A stretch of 64,000 bases of DNA from Bacteroidia bacterium (GCA_030430205.1 JAUIGE010000003.1:310001-374000), one strand, 5' to 3'. Positions 7,651 through 18,203 are shown, numbered from the stretch's first letter. Numbers and translations: made by a program. The notes: generated by a model not told the origin, from the letters alone.

Positions 7651-8118
7651 ATGAGAAAAAACAGAGCAAAGAAAAGACCGATCACTCCAGATCCAAAATA
7701 TAAAAATGAGCTGGTTGCAAAGTTTGTCAACAGCCTCATGTATGATGGTAAAAAGAGCACTGCATACCAGATTTTTTATGGTGCTTTGGATATCATCGAG
7801 CAGCGTTCGCAAGAAAATGGACTGGAGACTTTCCAGACAGCACTTGCCAATGTTTCCCCTGCAGTAGAGGTAAAAAGCCGCCGCGTGGGTGGTGCTACCT
7901 TTCAGGTACCTACTGAGGTGAAACCTAATCGTCGCCAGGCTCTCGGCATTCGGTGGATGATTAAATACTCACGCTCACGTAACGGAAAGTCCATGGAGGA
8001 CAAGCTTGCTGCTGAGTTTATGGCTGCTGCAAAAGGAGAAGGCCAGGCAGTCAAAAAGAAAGATGATACCCATCGTATGGCTGAAGCCAATAAAGCTTTC
8101 TCACATTTTAAATTTTAA
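7651..8118 (+). CDS. rpsG: 30S ribosomal protein S7
   Basis: 155 residues. S7 nucleates assembly of the 30S head and lies near the E site. The basic MRKNRAKKR start, the central NVSPAVEVKSRRVGGATFQVP segment and the RWMIKYSRSRNGKSM helix match the family. It lies between rpsL and fusA, with 46 bp before fusA. In E. coli S7 represses this operon; no matching leader structure was recognised here. Confidence 0.99.
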   Translation: MRKNRAKKRPITPDPKYKNELVAKFVNSLMYDGKKSTAYQIFYGALDIIEQRSQENGLETFQTALANVSPAVEVKSRRVGGATFQVPTEVKPNRRQALGIRWMIKYSRSRNGKSMEDKLAAEFMAAAKGEGQAVKKKDDTHRMAEANKAFSHFKF

Positions 8119-8164
8119 CCTGAATTATTTCATAATTCAAGCAAAACGAAAGACGTAAACAGTC

Positions 8165-10276
8165 ATGTCAAAGAAGAAAGTTCCATTAAAAAATACACGT
8201 AACATTGGTATTTCGGCCCACATCGATGCGGGTAAGACTACTACTACGGAGCGTATTCTCTTTTATACAGGGATTACCCACAAAATTGGCGAGGTACATG
8301 ACGGTGCTGCAACCATGGACTGGATGGAGCAAGAGCAGGAGCGTGGTATTACTATTACTTCTGCTGCTACAACTACTTTCTGGCCCTATAAAGGAGAAGA
8401 GCACAGAATCAACATCATTGATACCCCAGGTCACGTTGACTTCACAGTTGAAGTTGAGCGTTCTCTGCGTGTATTAGATGGTGCTGTCGCACTTTTTTGT
8501 TCTGTAGGCGGGGTTGAACCTCAGTCTGAGACTGTCTGGCGCCAGATGGAAAGATATAAAGTGCCTCGTATCGGCTTTGTAAATAAAATGGACCGCAAGG
8601 GTGCAGACTTCTTCCAGGTTGTGAAGCAGGTAGAAGAAATGCTCGGTGGAAATCCACTGCCCATTCAGGTTCCTATCGGAGCAGAAGAATTCTTCGAAGG
8701 AGTTGTCGACCTCATTGATGGTAAAGCTATCATTTGGAATGAGGAAGATTTTGGAATGACTTTTCGCGAAGTTCCAATTCCAGCAGAACTTGAAGGTACA
8801 GTTGCTGAGTATCGTACCAAATTGATGGAGGCGATTGCTGACTATGATGAAGAGTTGATGATGAAGTACCTCGAAGATGAAGAAATCACCAGAGAGGAAG
8901 TTATCAATGCACTCAGGTTAGCAACACTCGAGCGCAAAATCACACCTATGATGTGTGGTACTGCTTTCAAAAACAAAGGCGTTCAGGCGCTTTTGGATAT
9001 GTCTTGTGCGCTGCTTCCTTCTCCGCTCGACGTGGATGCTGTTGAAGGTATCAACCCAGATACAGAAGAAACAGAGTTGCGTGAAGCATCTGAAGATGCT
9101 CCTTTTGCAGCATTGGCATTCAAAATCATGACTGACCCTTATGTAGGACGTCTTACCTTCTTCCGTGTGTATTCAGGTAAGTTGGAAAGCGGTTCTTATG
9201 TAAGAAATACCCGCTCTGGTAAGAAAGAGCGTATCAGCCGCATCCTTCAAATGCACTCTAATAAGCAGGAGCAAATTCCTGAAGTAGGTGCTGGAGATAT
9301 TGCTGCTGCTGTAGGGCTTAAAGATGTTAAAACAGGGGATACTCTCTGTGATCTTGACCACCCAATTGCATTGGAATCCATTACTTTCCCGGAGCCGGTT
9401 ATCCGTTTAGCTATTGAGCCTAAGTCTCAGGCTGATATGGACAAACTGACAAGTTCTCTCATCAAACTTGCTGAAGAGGATCCTACATTTCGTGTGAATA
9501 CAGATGAAAACTCTGGCCAGACGATCATTGCAGGTATGGGTGAGCTTCACCTCGAGATCATTGTGGATCGCTTGAGAAGAGAGTTTAAAATGGAAGTTAA
9601 CCAGGGAGCTCCTCAGGTTACCTACCGTGAAGCAATCACTACAAGTGTTGATCACAAGGAAGTTTATAAGAAGCAAACAGGTGGCCGTGGTAAATTCGCT
9701 CATGTTGAGATTGAGTTTTCTCCACTACCTGAAGGCTCTGAGGAAGACTTTATCTTTGAAGATAATATCAAGGGTGGGGTAATTCCTAAGGAGTATATTC
9801 CTTCTATCGAGAAAGGTATCAAAAATGCCCTGGTAGATGGAGTCCTTGCTGGCTTCCCAATTGATGGAGTAAAAGCTCGTCTGCATTTTGGTAGTACACA
9901 CGCAGTTGACTCAGATGGTCTCTCATTTGAGCTGGCTGGCCGCATGGCTTTTAGAGAAGCTGCCAAAAAAGCAAATCCTATTATCAAGGAGCCGATTATG
10001 TCGGTTGAAGTAGTGACTCCTGAAGAATATATGGGTAATGTGGTTGGGGACTTGAACCGCCGTCGTGGTAGAGTTGAGAACATGAGTGACAGAGGAAACT
10101 CTAAGGTGATCAAAGCTAAAGTGCCTCTTTCTGAGCTATTTGGCTATGTGACTACACTTCGTACTGTTTCTTCAGGCCGTGCTGTTTCTACTATGACGTT
10201 TTCTCATTTTGAGCAAGCTCCACGTAACATTCAGGATGAAGTTGTTGCCAAGGCAAAAGGCCTTACAAAAGTATAA
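8165..10276 (+). CDS. fusA: Elongation factor G
   Basis: 703 residues. The translocation GTPase moves tRNA and mRNA after peptide bond formation. G1 is [10 protein letters not shown] from residue 19, the switch region carries [10 protein letters not shown]3 is DTPGH at 86-90, and G4 is NKMD at 140-143. The C-terminal domain ends with a normal EF-G core ([14 protein letters not shown]). It is the third gene of the str part of the cluster. No tuf gene follows; instead a terminator-like hairpin lies between fusA and rpsJ. Confidence 0.99.
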   Translation: MSKKKVPLKNTRNIGISAHIDAGKTTTTERILFYTGITHKIGEVHDGAATMDWMEQEQERGITITSAATTTFWPYKGEEHRINIIDTPGHVDFTVEVERSLRVLDGAVALFCSVGGVEPQSETVWRQMERYKVPRIGFVNKMDRKGADFFQVVKQVEEMLGGNPLPIQVPIGAEEFFEGVVDLIDGKAIIWNEEDFGMTFREVPIPAELEGTVAEYRTKLMEAIADYDEELMMKYLEDEEITREEVINALRLATLERKITPMMCGTAFKNKGVQALLDMSCALLPSPLDVDAVEGINPDTEETELREASEDAPFAALAFKIMTDPYVGRLTFFRVYSGKLESGSYVRNTRSGKKERISRILQMHSNKQEQIPEVGAGDIAAAVGLKDVKTGDTLCDLDHPIALESITFPEPVIRLAIEPKSQADMDKLTSSLIKLAEEDPTFRVNTDENSGQTIIAGMGELHLEIIVDRLRREFKMEVNQGAPQVTYREAITTSVDHKEVYKKQTGGRGKFAHVEIEFSPLPEGSEEDFIFEDNIKGGVIPKEYIPSIEKGIKNALVDGVLAGFPIDGVKARLHFGSTHAVDSDGLSFELAGRMAFREAAKKANPIIKEPIMSVEVVTPEEYMGNVVGDLNRRRGRVENMSDRGNSKVIKAKVPLSELFGYVTTLRTVSSGRAVSTMTFSHFEQAPRNIQDEVVAKAKGLTKV

Positions 10277-10282
10277 TACATA

Positions 10283-10315
10283 AAAGAGTGAAACTATTTA
10301 GCTTCACTCTTTTTG
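10283..10315 (+). terminator. Terminator or attenuator between fusA and rpsJ
   Basis: AAAGAGTGAA at 10283-10292 pairs with TTCACTCTTT at 10303-10312 around a 10-nt loop, and the T run continues to 10314. It lies 7 bp after the fusA stop. It may end part of the str transcript so that S10-operon expression depends on read-through or a second start; a weak TTG/TCTCTTTA pair follows it. Confidence 0.7.
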
Positions 10316-10360
10316 TCTATAAAGGTTTCGTTCTCTTTACTAACTCTATTCATTGTAAAA

Positions 10361-10666
10361 ATGACTCAAAAAATCCGCATCAAACTGAAATCATACGATC
10401 ACAATCTGGTCGATAAATCAGCGGAAAAAATCGTGCGTACCGTTAAAGGTACCGGTGCTATCGTAAGTGGTCCTATTCCACTGCCTACTGAGCGCCAGGT
10501 AATTACGGTAAACCGTTCGCCGCACGTCAACAAAAAGTCTCGTGAGCAATTTGAGATCAGCTCTTACAAGCGCCTGATTGACATCTTCAGCTCCAGTTCT
10601 AAAACTGTTGACGTTCTCATGAAATTGGAATTGCCCAGTGGTGTTGATGTAGAGATTAAAGTTTGA
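10361..10666 (+). CDS. rpsJ: 30S ribosomal protein S10
   Basis: 101 residues. S10 belongs to the 30S head and also partners NusB in antitermination. [20 protein letters not shown] is the family N-terminus, so the ATG at 10361 was chosen over an upstream TTG at 10313 that would add 16 residues from inside the hairpin region. SGPIPLPT and the [16 protein letters not shown] loop are intact. It is the first gene of the S10-type block. Confidence 0.99.
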   Translation: MTQKIRIKLKSYDHNLVDKSAEKIVRTVKGTGAIVSGPIPLPTERQVITVNRSPHVNKKSREQFEISSYKRLIDIFSSSSKTVDVLMKLELPSGVDVEIKV

Positions 10667-10690
10667 TGTTAACAATCGTTCATCCGTTAT

Positions 10691-10716
10691 GTTGTCGCTT
10701 TATTATTTGTGACAAC
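10691..10716 (+). other. Small hairpin ahead of rplC
   Basis: GTTGTCGC at 10691-10698 pairs with GTGACAAC at 10709-10716 (one G-U pair, 10-nt loop) in the 66-bp gap between rpsJ and rplC. There is no T run, so it is not a typical terminator. It may stabilise or regulate the messenger. Confidence 0.35.
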
Positions 10717-10732
10717 CGCTAATTCAAAAAAA

Positions 10733-11350
10733 ATGGCAGGATTAATTGGAAAAAAATTAGGTATGACAAGCATTTTCGATGAAGATCGGAAAAACATCGC
10801 TTGCACCCTGATTTATGTTGAGCCAAATGTAGTAACCCAACTCCGGACGAAAGAAACCGATGGATACAGGGCAACTCAGGTGGCTACTGGAACTCGCAAA
10901 GAAAAAAATACGCCTAATGCCTTGAAAGGCCATTTCAGCAAAGCTGGATCTAGCCCGAAGCATAAGGTACTGGAATTTGAGTTTCCAAATCACGAATTGA
11001 ACTTGGGAGACACCGTAGATGTAAGCTTGTTTGAAGAAGGCGAGTATGTCGACATCGTAGGTACTTCTAAAGGAAAAGGATTTCAAGGCGTTGTAAAACG
11101 TCATGGATTTCACGGTGTGGGTGGCCAAACTCACGGTCAGCACAACCGAGGACGCGCGCCAGGTTCTTTGGGACCAGGTTCTACTCCCTCCCGCGTTTTT
11201 AAGGGAATGAAAATGGGTGGAAGAACTGGTAACTCTCGCGTCAAAGTTCAAAACTTGCAAATTTTAAAGGTCATCCCTGAAAAGAATCTTCTGGTAGTAT
11301 CAGGAGCCGTTCCGGGAGCCAAAGGTTCATACGTCATTGTTGAGAAATAA
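10733..11350 (+). CDS. rplC: 50S ribosomal protein L3
   Basis: 205 residues. An early assembly protein whose loop reaches towards the peptidyl transferase centre. [15 protein letters not shown] is the family start, so the ATG at 10733 was used rather than a GTG at 10709. [15 protein letters not shown] and [15 protein letters not shown], the tip loop, are intact. Only 2 bp separate it from rplD. Confidence 0.99.
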   Translation: MAGLIGKKLGMTSIFDEDRKNIACTLIYVEPNVVTQLRTKETDGYRATQVATGTRKEKNTPNALKGHFSKAGSSPKHKVLEFEFPNHELNLGDTVDVSLFEEGEYVDIVGTSKGKGFQGVVKRHGFHGVGGQTHGQHNRGRAPGSLGPGSTPSRVFKGMKMGGRTGNSRVKVQNLQILKVIPEKNLLVVSGAVPGAKGSYVIVEK

Positions 11351-11352
11351 TT

Positions 11353-11985
11353 ATGGAAGCAGCAGTATATACGATAGAAGCTCAGGAAACGGGCCGCAAC
11401 GTAGACTTGGCGGAGGGCGTTTTTGGCCTGGAAAACCCCAGCGACCACGCCATCTATCAGGATGTAAGGCACATCCTTGCCAATCGTCGTCAAGGCACAA
11501 ATAAGGCTAAGGAAAGAGCTGACGTTTCCGGTAGTAATAAAAAACCATATCGCCAAAAAGGTACAGGTAACTCCCGTGCCGGTCACAAAAGATCTCCATT
11601 GAGGAGACATGGTGGTACCGTTTTCGGTCCAAGACCTCGCGACTATGGCTTCAAATTGAACAAGAAGTTTCGTGTGTTGGCTCGCAAAAGCGCGCTTACT
11701 TATAAAGCACGAGAAGAAGGTATCATGGTAATTGAAAATTTTGAGTTTGAGCAGCCAAAAACCAAAGCGTTTTTGAACATTCTCCAAAATTTTGAATTAG
11801 GTGGAAACCGGGTGCTTTTGGTACTCTCAGAAGAAAGTAGGAATGTGTACCTCTCAGGAAGAAATATCCCCAGGACTCAAGTGATGCTCGCATCTGACCT
11901 GAATACCTATGACATCCTGAACGCGGATAAAGTGCTTATCCAGGAAGGTGCGGTAGCTATCATTAACGAACACTTCGCAAACTAA
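11353..11985 (+). CDS. rplD: 50S ribosomal protein L4
   Basis: 210 residues. L4 lines the polypeptide exit tunnel. The [20 protein letters not shown] loop and the [19 protein letters not shown] motif identify it. In E. coli L4 also regulates its own operon by attenuation; no equivalent leader was identified here. It is 2 bp after rplC and 5 bp ahead of rplW. Confidence 0.98.
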   Translation: MEAAVYTIEAQETGRNVDLAEGVFGLENPSDHAIYQDVRHILANRRQGTNKAKERADVSGSNKKPYRQKGTGNSRAGHKRSPLRRHGGTVFGPRPRDYGFKLNKKFRVLARKSALTYKAREEGIMVIENFEFEQPKTKAFLNILQNFELGGNRVLLVLSEESRNVYLSGRNIPRTQVMLASDLNTYDILNADKVLIQEGAVAIINEHFAN

Positions 11986-11990
11986 AGGTT

Positions 11991-12284
11991 ATGAGCATTT
12001 TAAAGAGACCTATTATAACGGAGAAGACAGCCTCGCTGATGGAAAAGAATGTCCCTCAGTATGGATTTGAAGTTGACTTAAGAGCTTCAAAAGATGAGAT
12101 CAAGAAGGAAATTGAGCGTGTTTACGAAGTTGAAGTTGTGAATGTAAACACCATGGTCGTACGCGGAAAAAGCCGCCAGCGCTTCTCTAAAAGAGGAGTT
12201 GTCTATGGCAAATCTTCCAATTTTAAAAAGGCCATAGTGACATTGAAAGATGGCTTTGAGATTGATTTCTACAAACACATTTAA
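11991..12284 (+). CDS. rplW: 50S ribosomal protein L23
   Basis: 97 residues. L23 lies at the tunnel exit and docks trigger factor and SRP. KRPIITEKTASLME at the N-terminus and VVNVNTMVVRGKSR in the middle are family features. A 55-bp gap follows before rplB. Confidence 0.97.
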   Translation: MSILKRPIITEKTASLMEKNVPQYGFEVDLRASKDEIKKEIERVYEVEVVNVNTMVVRGKSRQRFSKRGVVYGKSSNFKKAIVTLKDGFEIDFYKHI

Positions 12285-12339
12285 TCGAAGAAAAGACTAA
12301 GCATTTTTCTTTTCTCCGAAACTCGAAAAAGATAAAATC

Positions 12340-13161
12340 ATGGGCGTAAGAAAATTAAAACCAATGACACCCGGGCAGAGACGCCGCTCCGTCTCTGACT
12401 TTGATACCATTACGAAGTCTACGCCTGAGAAGTCATTGACTGCACCGATAAAGAAATCCGGTGGCCGTAACAGCGCCGGTCGCATGACAGTGCGCTACCG
12501 CGGAGGGGGTCATAAAAGACGCTATAGGGTTGTTGATTTCAAAAGAGATAAATTTGATATGCCCGCACAGGTTGTGGCTATTGAATATGATCCTAACAGA
12601 ACAGCACGTATCGCTCTTATCCAGTATGAAGATGGTGAAAAGCGCTACATCCTCGCTCCCAACAAAATTGAAGTAGGAACAACGGTGATCTCTGGTGAGA
12701 AAACGGCTCCTACGGTGGGAAATGCGATGAAGCTGAAAAACATTCCCTTGGGTTCTACTGTCCACAACATTGAGTTGCGCCCGGGTCAGGGTGGTGAGAT
12801 GGCTCGCGGAGCAGGAACCTATGCTCAACTTTCTGGAAAAGATGGCAAATATGCTATCCTGAAGATGCCTTCTGGCGAAATCAGAATGATACTGGGAGAG
12901 TGCATGGCAACCATGGGATCTGTAGGAAATTCTGAGCATCAGAATATCATCATCGGTAAAGCTGGACGTAAACGTTGGTTAGGTAGAAGGCCTCGTGTGA
13001 GAGGGGTAGCGATGAACCCCGTTGACCACCCCATGGGTGGTGGTGAGGGCCGCTCTTCCGGTGGTCACCCACGTAACCGCAACGGTGTTCCTGCGAAAGG
13101 ATATAAAACAAGGAAGAAAAATAAGGCAAGTAACAGGTTCATCTTGAGCAAACGCAAATAA
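12340..13161 (+). CDS. rplB: 50S ribosomal protein L2
   Basis: 273 residues. One of the largest rRNA-binding proteins, needed for subunit joining and peptidyl transferase activity. [22 protein letters not shown] near the N-terminus and the C-terminal [13 protein letters not shown] are intact, with His230 at the position of the functionally important E. coli His229. The residue after DHP is Met rather than the common His. Confidence 0.99.
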   Translation: MGVRKLKPMTPGQRRRSVSDFDTITKSTPEKSLTAPIKKSGGRNSAGRMTVRYRGGGHKRRYRVVDFKRDKFDMPAQVVAIEYDPNRTARIALIQYEDGEKRYILAPNKIEVGTTVISGEKTAPTVGNAMKLKNIPLGSTVHNIELRPGQGGEMARGAGTYAQLSGKDGKYAILKMPSGEIRMILGECMATMGSVGNSEHQNIIIGKAGRKRWLGRRPRVRGVAMNPVDHPMGGGEGRSSGGHPRNRNGVPAKGYKTRKKNKASNRFILSKRK

Positions 13162-13197
13162 TAGCGGAACTCATTAGATCCTATAATCAAGAAAATC

Positions 13198-13476
13198 ATG
13201 TCTAGATCGCTAAAAAAAGGACCTTTCATTGATCCTAAATTGGAGAGAAAAATCGACAAGATGAATGAGCGCGATGAGAAGCGCACCATTAAGACTTGGG
13301 CTCGCCGTTCGATGATTTCTCCCGATTTTGTAGGCCATACTCTGGCTGTACACAATGGCAATAAATTTATTCCGGTATATATTTCTGAAAACATGGTGGG
13401 TCATAAATTGGGAGAGTTTGCGCCTACGCGCACCTTCAGAGGCCATGCAGGAAATAGAAAAGATAAAAGGAGATAA
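13198..13476 (+). CDS. rpsS: 30S ribosomal protein S19
   Basis: 92 residues. S19 forms a complex with S13 in the 30S head that contacts tRNA. The [15 protein letters not shown] start, the [16 protein letters not shown] segment and [12 protein letters not shown] near the end are all conserved. It lies 3 bp before rplV. Confidence 0.99.
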   Translation: MSRSLKKGPFIDPKLERKIDKMNERDEKRTIKTWARRSMISPDFVGHTLAVHNGNKFIPVYISENMVGHKLGEFAPTRTFRGHAGNRKDKRR

Positions 13477-13479
13477 AAG

Positions 13480-13962
13480 ATGTCTGAAGCAGTAAAAATG
13501 ACACGCAAAGAAAAGATAGCGGCAGGTATTCCTAAGCCACCTAAGCGGAAGTCTGCTTATGCTCAGGAGTTGAAAGAAGCTAAAGAAGATACCTGCAAGG
13601 TCTCTTTGAATAACTATCGCTCCTCTGCTAGAAAAGCAAGAATGGTGATTCACCAGATTCGCGGTATGGAAGTTTTCCAGGCGTTGAGCGTACTTAAGTT
13701 TTCGCCTAAGGCATCTGCACCGGCTATCGATCGATTGTTACGCTCTGCAATTGCGAGCTATGAGGACAAGTTTGAAGATCGGGTAGACGTAGGCACTCAC
13801 TATATCAAAGAAGCCTATGTTGATAGCGCTCGCATGCTTAAGCGCTTGCAGCCTGCACCTCAGGGTAGAGCTCATTTGATCCGCAAGAGATATTGTCATA
13901 TCAGCATTGTGATTGACGAAATTCCTTTCGGAGATAATGACCAGAACGACAACGAAGAATAG
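13480..13962 (+). CDS. rplV: 50S ribosomal protein L22 with N-terminal extension
   Basis: 160 residues, against about 110 in E. coli. The L22 core begins near residue 40 (VSLNNYRSSARKARMV) and contains the tunnel beta-hairpin region (QPAPQGRAHLIRKRYCHISI). The first 37 or so residues are an extra basic, Lys/Pro-rich stretch (IPKPPKRKSAY) absent from the classic protein. A start just before the core is not available as ATG, and the ATG at 13480 lies 3 bp after rpsS, so the extension is probably translated. A second in-frame ATG is at codon 7. Confidence 0.97.
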   Translation: MSEAVKMTRKEKIAAGIPKPPKRKSAYAQELKEAKEDTCKVSLNNYRSSARKARMVIHQIRGMEVFQALSVLKFSPKASAPAIDRLLRSAIASYEDKFEDRVDVGTHYIKEAYVDSARMLKRLQPAPQGRAHLIRKRYCHISIVIDEIPFGDNDQNDNEE

Positions 13963-13993
13963 CCGTTTTTAACCACTATTAAATAGTAAAAAA

Positions 13994-14698
13994 TTGGGAC
14001 AAAAGACACATCCAATCGGACTGCGACTAGGCATAATAAAAGGCTGGGAGTCTAACTGGTATGGCGGTAAGAACTTTGCTGACAAACTGGTTGAAGACGA
14101 TCAAATCCGAACATACCTCAACGCAAGGGTACCAAAAGGTGGGATTTCTAAAATCATCATCGAAAGAACCCTCAAAAAAATAACCATTACTATTCACACT
14201 TCTCGTCCAGGGATTGTGATTGGAAAAGGAGGAAAAGAGGTCGATAAACTGCGTGAAGAGATTAAAAAAGTTACGCTGAAAGACGTGCAAATCAATATCT
14301 ATGAGATCAAACGTCCAGAGCTGGATGCTGTGCTTGTAGGTCAGCAGATTGCACAGCAGCTAGCGGCAAGGGTTTCTTTTCGTCGTGCGATGAAGTCAGC
14401 GCTGAGCGCTACCATGAGAGCTGGGGCACAAGGTTGCAAAATCATGTGTTCAGGTCGTCTGGGCGGTGCAGAGATGGCGCGTACAGAGCAATACAAAGAT
14501 GGTCGCATTCCGCTACAGACATTACGTGCGGACATTGACTATGCCCTGGTCGAATCAAAAACGATCTACGGTATTATCGGTGTAAAAGTGTGGATTTTCA
14601 AGAAAGAGATTTTTGGGAAAGTAGACCTTTCTCCAGCTACCAAAAGCGAACGCAACAAAGGAGGCGCTTCAGGGCCTCGTAAGCGTAGCAGACGCTAG
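13994..14698 (+). CDS. rpsC: 30S ribosomal protein S3 (TTG start)
   Basis: 234 residues. S3 forms part of the mRNA entry tunnel and helicase. The family N-terminus [13 protein letters not shown] is encoded with TTG at 13994 as start; no ATG lies nearby in frame. The KH domain carries [15 protein letters not shown]. The C-terminus is basic (GPRKRSRR). The weaker start codon may tune its translation relative to rplV, 31 bp upstream. Confidence 0.98.
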   Translation: MGQKTHPIGLRLGIIKGWESNWYGGKNFADKLVEDDQIRTYLNARVPKGGISKIIIERTLKKITITIHTSRPGIVIGKGGKEVDKLREEIKKVTLKDVQINIYEIKRPELDAVLVGQQIAQQLAARVSFRRAMKSALSATMRAGAQGCKIMCSGRLGGAEMARTEQYKDGRIPLQTLRADIDYALVESKTIYGIIGVKVWIFKKEIFGKVDLSPATKSERNKGGASGPRKRSRR

Positions 14699-14740
14699 TA
14701 GAATCTCAACCTATATTTTTATTCATAAAAAGAAGAAAAA

Positions 14741-15169
14741 ATGCTTCAGCCGAAAAAAGTAAAATATAGAAGGGTCCAGAAAGGGAAAGGCTATTCAAGT
14801 GGCAATTCCAATCGTGGTCACGAGGTCGCATTCGGATCTTATGGTTTGAAAGCGCTAGAATTTGCCTGGATCAACTCACGTCAGATCGAAGCTACACGTA
14901 TAGCCATCTCTCGTGCAATGAAGCGGGAAGGTAAATTTTGGATTCGGATCTTTCCAGACAAGCCCATTACCAAAAAGCCTGCAGAGGTGCGAATGGGTAA
15001 AGGTAAAGGTTCTCCAGAGTACTGGGCAGCAGTAGTTAAACCAGGAAGAATTCTCTTCGAACTGGATGGTGTGCCAGAGCACGTAGCTAAAGAAGCACTT
15101 CGACTCGCATCCAACAAATTGCCCATCAAGACCAAATTTGTGGTAAGAAGGGATTTGCAGGAGCATTAA
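14741..15169 (+). CDS. rplP: 50S ribosomal protein L16
   Basis: 142 residues. L16 helps place A-site t[18 protein letters not shown] is the usual start, and [20 protein letters not shown] and the [15 protein letters not shown] segment are conserved. The Arg-rich IRIFPDKP region includes the loop hydroxylated by RoxA in some bacteria; whether that happens here is unknown. Confidence 0.99.
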   Translation: MLQPKKVKYRRVQKGKGYSSGNSNRGHEVAFGSYGLKALEFAWINSRQIEATRIAISRAMKREGKFWIRIFPDKPITKKPAEVRMGKGKGSPEYWAAVVKPGRILFELDGVPEHVAKEALRLASNKLPIKTKFVVRRDLQEH

Positions 15170-15182
15170 TAAAAATTAAGCA

Positions 15183-15389
15183 ATGAAAGCAAGCGAAATT
15201 CGAGATCTTACAACTGATGAGATAATAGCTCGCATCAAAGACGAGCGTGAGCATATGCTAAAACTACGTCTCAACCATGCTGTTTCAGCTATTGAAAGAC
15301 CCTCTGATATTCAGCAATCGCGCAAGCTGATAGCCAGATTGGAAACGATTTTAACAGAGAGAAATCAAGAAGAACAAGCTAAGATTTAA
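15183..15389 (+). CDS. rpmC: 50S ribosomal protein L29
   Basis: 68 residues, two helices near the tunnel exit. [18 protein letters not shown] and the [26 protein letters not shown] segment match the family. It is 13 bp after rplP and 5 bp before rpsQ. Confidence 0.97.
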   Translation: MKASEIRDLTTDEIIARIKDEREHMLKLRLNHAVSAIERPSDIQQSRKLIARLETILTERNQEEQAKI

Positions 15390-15394
15390 TACGC

Positions 15395-15667
15395 ATGAGC
15401 GAAGAGAAAACACTAAATCGCAACGAACGCAAAACCCGAATAGGGGTGGTTAAGAGCGATAAAATGGACAAATCTATCGTCGTTTCTGTTGAGCGTCGGG
15501 TAAAGCATGGAATCTATGGAAAGATCCAGAAAAAGACCTCAACTTTTGTTGCACATGACGAAAACAACGAGTGCGGCATAGGCGATACAGTCAGGATTAT
15601 GGAGACAAGACCGCTTAGTAAACTTAAGCGTTGGCGCTTGATCGAAGTGATTGAAAAAGCAAAATAG
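15395..15667 (+). CDS. rpsQ: 30S ribosomal protein S17
   Basis: 90 residues, a primary 16S rRNA-binding OB-fold protein. [33 protein letters not shown] and [14 protein letters not shown] are conserved. It lies between rpmC and rplN. Confidence 0.98.
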   Translation: MSEEKTLNRNERKTRIGVVKSDKMDKSIVVSVERRVKHGIYGKIQKKTSTFVAHDENNECGIGDTVRIMETRPLSKLKRWRLIEVIEKAK

Positions 15668-15689
15668 AACTTTTGAAACTCAATAAGTC

Positions 15690-16058
15690 ATGATACAGCA
15701 GGAATCGAGGCTCAAAGTAGCAGATAACAGCGGCGCAAAGGAATTACTTTGTATTCGCGTGCTTGGTGGCACAAAAAGGCGATATGCCCGGATCGGAGAT
15801 AGAATCGTTTGTAGCGTAAAATCTTGCGACCCTAGAGCTAACGTCAAAAAAGGTGATGTTGTAAAGGCTGTAGTGGTAAGAACACGCAAAGAGATCCGCC
15901 GGAAAGATGGTTCTTATATCCGATTCGACGATAATGCCGCGGTTCTTTTATCTACCGATGGTGGCCCAAGAGGGACACGTATCTTTGGCCCAGTAGCTCG
16001 CGAATTGCGCGAAAAAGGGTATATGAAGATTGTTTCCCTTGCCCCGGAAGTATTGTAA
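15690..16058 (+). CDS. rplN: 50S ribosomal protein L14
   Basis: 122 residues. L14 contributes to an intersubunit bridge. [19 protein letters not shown] is the classic start, followed by the [20 protein letters not shown] signature and [14 protein letters not shown] near the end. Confidence 0.99.
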   Translation: MIQQESRLKVADNSGAKELLCIRVLGGTKRRYARIGDRIVCSVKSCDPRANVKKGDVVKAVVVRTRKEIRRKDGSYIRFDDNAAVLLSTDGGPRGTRIFGPVARELREKGYMKIVSLAPEVL

Positions 16059-16079
16059 TACAGGCAATAACAGAAGATC

Positions 16080-16391
16080 ATGAAACTACACATTAGAAAA
16101 GGAGATACAGTACGCGTGCTTTCTGGCAAAGACAGAGGTCGTGAAGGTCGGGTACTTGTTATTTTTCCTACTAAGCAAAAGGCGATTGTTGAAAGCATTA
16201 ACATTGTATACAAACACCGCCGACCTGACCAGCAAAATCCTCAGGGAGAAATCGTAGAGCAGGAAGCTCCTATCCATATCTCCAAACTGATGCTAGTCGC
16301 TAATGGTGAGCCCACCCGCACCGGTCGTATCAAAAATGAAAACGGCAAAGGCTGGGTGAGAATTTCTAAGAAAACCGGAGAAATTGTTTAA
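16080..16391 (+). CDS. rplX: 50S ribosomal protein L24
   Basis: 103 residues. An assembly initiator with a KOW motif: IRKGDTVRVLSGKDRGREG near residues 4-22. The start ATG at 16080 gives MKLHIRKGD. It ends 3 bp before rplE. Confidence 0.98.
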   Translation: MKLHIRKGDTVRVLSGKDRGREGRVLVIFPTKQKAIVESINIVYKHRRPDQQNPQGEIVEQEAPIHISKLMLVANGEPTRTGRIKNENGKGWVRISKKTGEIV

Positions 16392-16394
16392 GCA

Positions 16395-16961
16395 ATGGCA
16401 TATCTACCTAGACTTGTAACGAAATATAAAGAACAGATAACACCTGCTCTTATGAAGGAGTTCAATTATAACTCCGTCATGCAGGTACCTAAGCTCGAAA
16501 GGATCATCATCAACAGAGGCGTGGGCGATGCAGTAGGCGATAAAAAGCTTATTGACCATGCACTGGAGGAGCTATCCATGATTACCGGGCAGAAAGCTGT
16601 TACTACTATTGCAAAGAAGAGTGTATCTAACTTTAAACTCCGTGAAGGCATGCCTATCGGAGCGAAAGTGACCCTACGCGCTCAGTATATGTATGAGTTT
16701 TTGGACCGATTCATAAATGTTGCCTTACCGCGTGTAAGAGACTTTCGTGGGATTCCCACAAAAGGATTTGATGGCCGTGGCAACTTTAGCATGGGGATAA
16801 AAGAGCAAATCATCTTTCCTGAAATCAATGTTGACAAGATCAACAAAATTGTAGGAATGGATATCACTTTTGTCACCTCGGCAAAAACGGACGAAGAAGC
16901 ATTGGCACTGCTGCGCGAGTTTGGCATGCCATTTCAAGGACTGAATAAAACTAAAGCTTAA
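16395..16961 (+). CDS. rplE: 50S ribosomal protein L5
   Basis: 188 residues. L5 binds 5S rRNA and contacts S13. [18 protein letters not shown] and the [16 protein letters not shown] and [20 protein letters not shown] motifs are present. It follows rplX by 3 bp and precedes rpsN by 6 bp. Confidence 0.99.
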   Translation: MAYLPRLVTKYKEQITPALMKEFNYNSVMQVPKLERIIINRGVGDAVGDKKLIDHALEELSMITGQKAVTTIAKKSVSNFKLREGMPIGAKVTLRAQYMYEFLDRFINVALPRVRDFRGIPTKGFDGRGNFSMGIKEQIIFPEINVDKINKIVGMDITFVTSAKTDEEALALLREFGMPFQGLNKTKA

Positions 16962-16967
16962 GCACTT

Positions 16968-17237
16968 ATGGCAAGAAAGTCAGCAGTCGCAAGACAACAA
17001 AAGCGCGAAAAAATGGTGGCAAAGTATGCTGCCAAAAGAAAGTGGCTTAAAGAGCAGGGAGAATGGCAAGCTCTCGCATTGCTACCAAGAAACTCTTCTC
17101 CGGTTAGGCTACACAATCGTTGCTTATTAACCGGTCGCCCAAGAGGCTATATCAGGAGATTTGGAATCTCTCGAATTAAGTTTAGAGAATTGGCATTGGC
17201 AGGAAAAATTCCCGGAGTAAAGAAATCAAGTTGGTAA
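16968..17237 (+). CDS. rpsN: 30S ribosomal protein S14, zinc-free type
   Basis: 89 residues, the longer C-minus form: there is no CxxC...CxxC knuckle; only one Cys (in [12 protein letters not shown]) remains. [21 protein letters not shown] is the conserved core. Only 1 bp separates it from rpsH. Together with rpmJ and rpsD it belongs to a set of ribosomal proteins here that do not hold zinc. Confidence 0.98.
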   Translation: MARKSAVARQQKREKMVAKYAAKRKWLKEQGEWQALALLPRNSSPVRLHNRCLLTGRPRGYIRRFGISRIKFRELALAGKIPGVKKSSW

Positions 17238-17238
17238 T

Positions 17239-17637
17239 ATGTATACTGATCCTATAGCAGATTATTTAACGCGGATAAGAAACGCACAGGCTGCTGGCCA
17301 CAAGTTGGTTAGTATCCCCGCGTCCAACCTGAAAAAGGAAATAACCAAAGTCCTTTTTGACCAGGGGTATATACGCAAGTACAAGTTTGTGGACCAAAAA
17401 CCACAAGGGGTTATCAAAATCGCCCTTAAGTATGATAAGAAAACCAAAGAGCCTGCGATGAAAGAAATCACTCGCATAAGCAAACCTGGTCTTCGTAAAT
17501 ACACCAAAGCGGCAGAGGTGCCCAATGTACTCAACGGCTTAGGCATCGCTATCCTTTCTACTCCTAGTGGAGTGATGACTGGAAAAGTGGCTAAGCAGAT
17601 GAACGTCGGAGGAGAAATTTTGTGTTACATCAATTAG
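17239..17637 (+). CDS. rpsH: 30S ribosomal protein S8
   Basis: 132 residues. S8 is a central-domain 16S rRNA binder, and in E. coli it is the repressor of this operon. DPIADYLTRIRNAQ at the start and ILSTPSGVMTGKVAKQ near the end are family signatures. The gene lies 1 bp after rpsN, suggesting translational coupling. Confidence 0.99.
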   Translation: MYTDPIADYLTRIRNAQAAGHKLVSIPASNLKKEITKVLFDQGYIRKYKFVDQKPQGVIKIALKYDKKTKEPAMKEITRISKPGLRKYTKAAEVPNVLNGLGIAILSTPSGVMTGKVAKQMNVGGEILCYIN

Positions 17638-17648
17638 TGAATTGAAAA

Positions 17649-18203
17649 ATGTCTCGAATTGGAAAGAATCCCATATCGGTACCAGCTGGTGTGACTATCA
17701 CCGTTGAATCGGGCAATATCGTAAAAGTGAAAGGCCCCAAAGGTGAATTGACCCAGCAAATTGATCCTGATCTGGAAATTAAAATAGAGGATAATGAGTT
17801 GACCGTAGCTCGTCCTACTGATCAAAAGCGTCACCGTGCTATGCATGGTCTCTACAGAACACTTGTGTACAACATGGTTGTAGGCGTGACTGAGGGCTTT
17901 GAGAAAAAGCTGCAAGTAGTTGGAGTAGGATATAGAGCAGACGCCAAAGGCAATCAGTTGACCCTGGCATTAGGATTCTCTCACCCTGTAGTGATGGTCA
18001 TGCCGGACGAGGTTCAAGTAGAAGCAGAGACGGTTCGGGGTAAAGATCCCATCATTGTCCTGAAGAGCCTGGATAAACAACTGATCGGCCAAATAGCTGC
18101 CAAGATTCGGAAACTCCGTCCACCAGAGCCCTATAAAGGGAAAGGAATTCGCTTTGAAGGCGAGTTGATTAGAAGAAAAGCAGGTAAGACTGCTGGTAAG
18201 TAA
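17649..18203 (+). CDS. rplF: 50S ribosomal protein L6
   Basis: 184 residues. L6 lies near the GTPase factor site. SRIGKNPISVPAGV is the standard N-terminus, and the C-terminal signature PPEPYKGKGIRFEGE is intact. A 47-bp gap follows before rplR. Confidence 0.99.
   Translation: MSRIGKNPISVPAGVTITVESGNIVKVKGPKGELTQQIDPDLEIKIEDNELTVARPTDQKRHRAMHGLYRTLVYNMVVGVTEGFEKKLQVVGVGYRADAKGNQLTLALGFSHPVVMVMPDEVQVEAETVRGKDPIIVLKSLDKQLIGQIAAKIRKLRPPEPYKGKGIRFEGELIRRKAGKTAGK

Noticed and set aside
11248-11787. 179-codon minus-strand frame, with similar ones under other ribosomal genes
   Set aside because: Antisense to rplC and rplD; ribosomal gene codon bias often leaves such open mirror frames.
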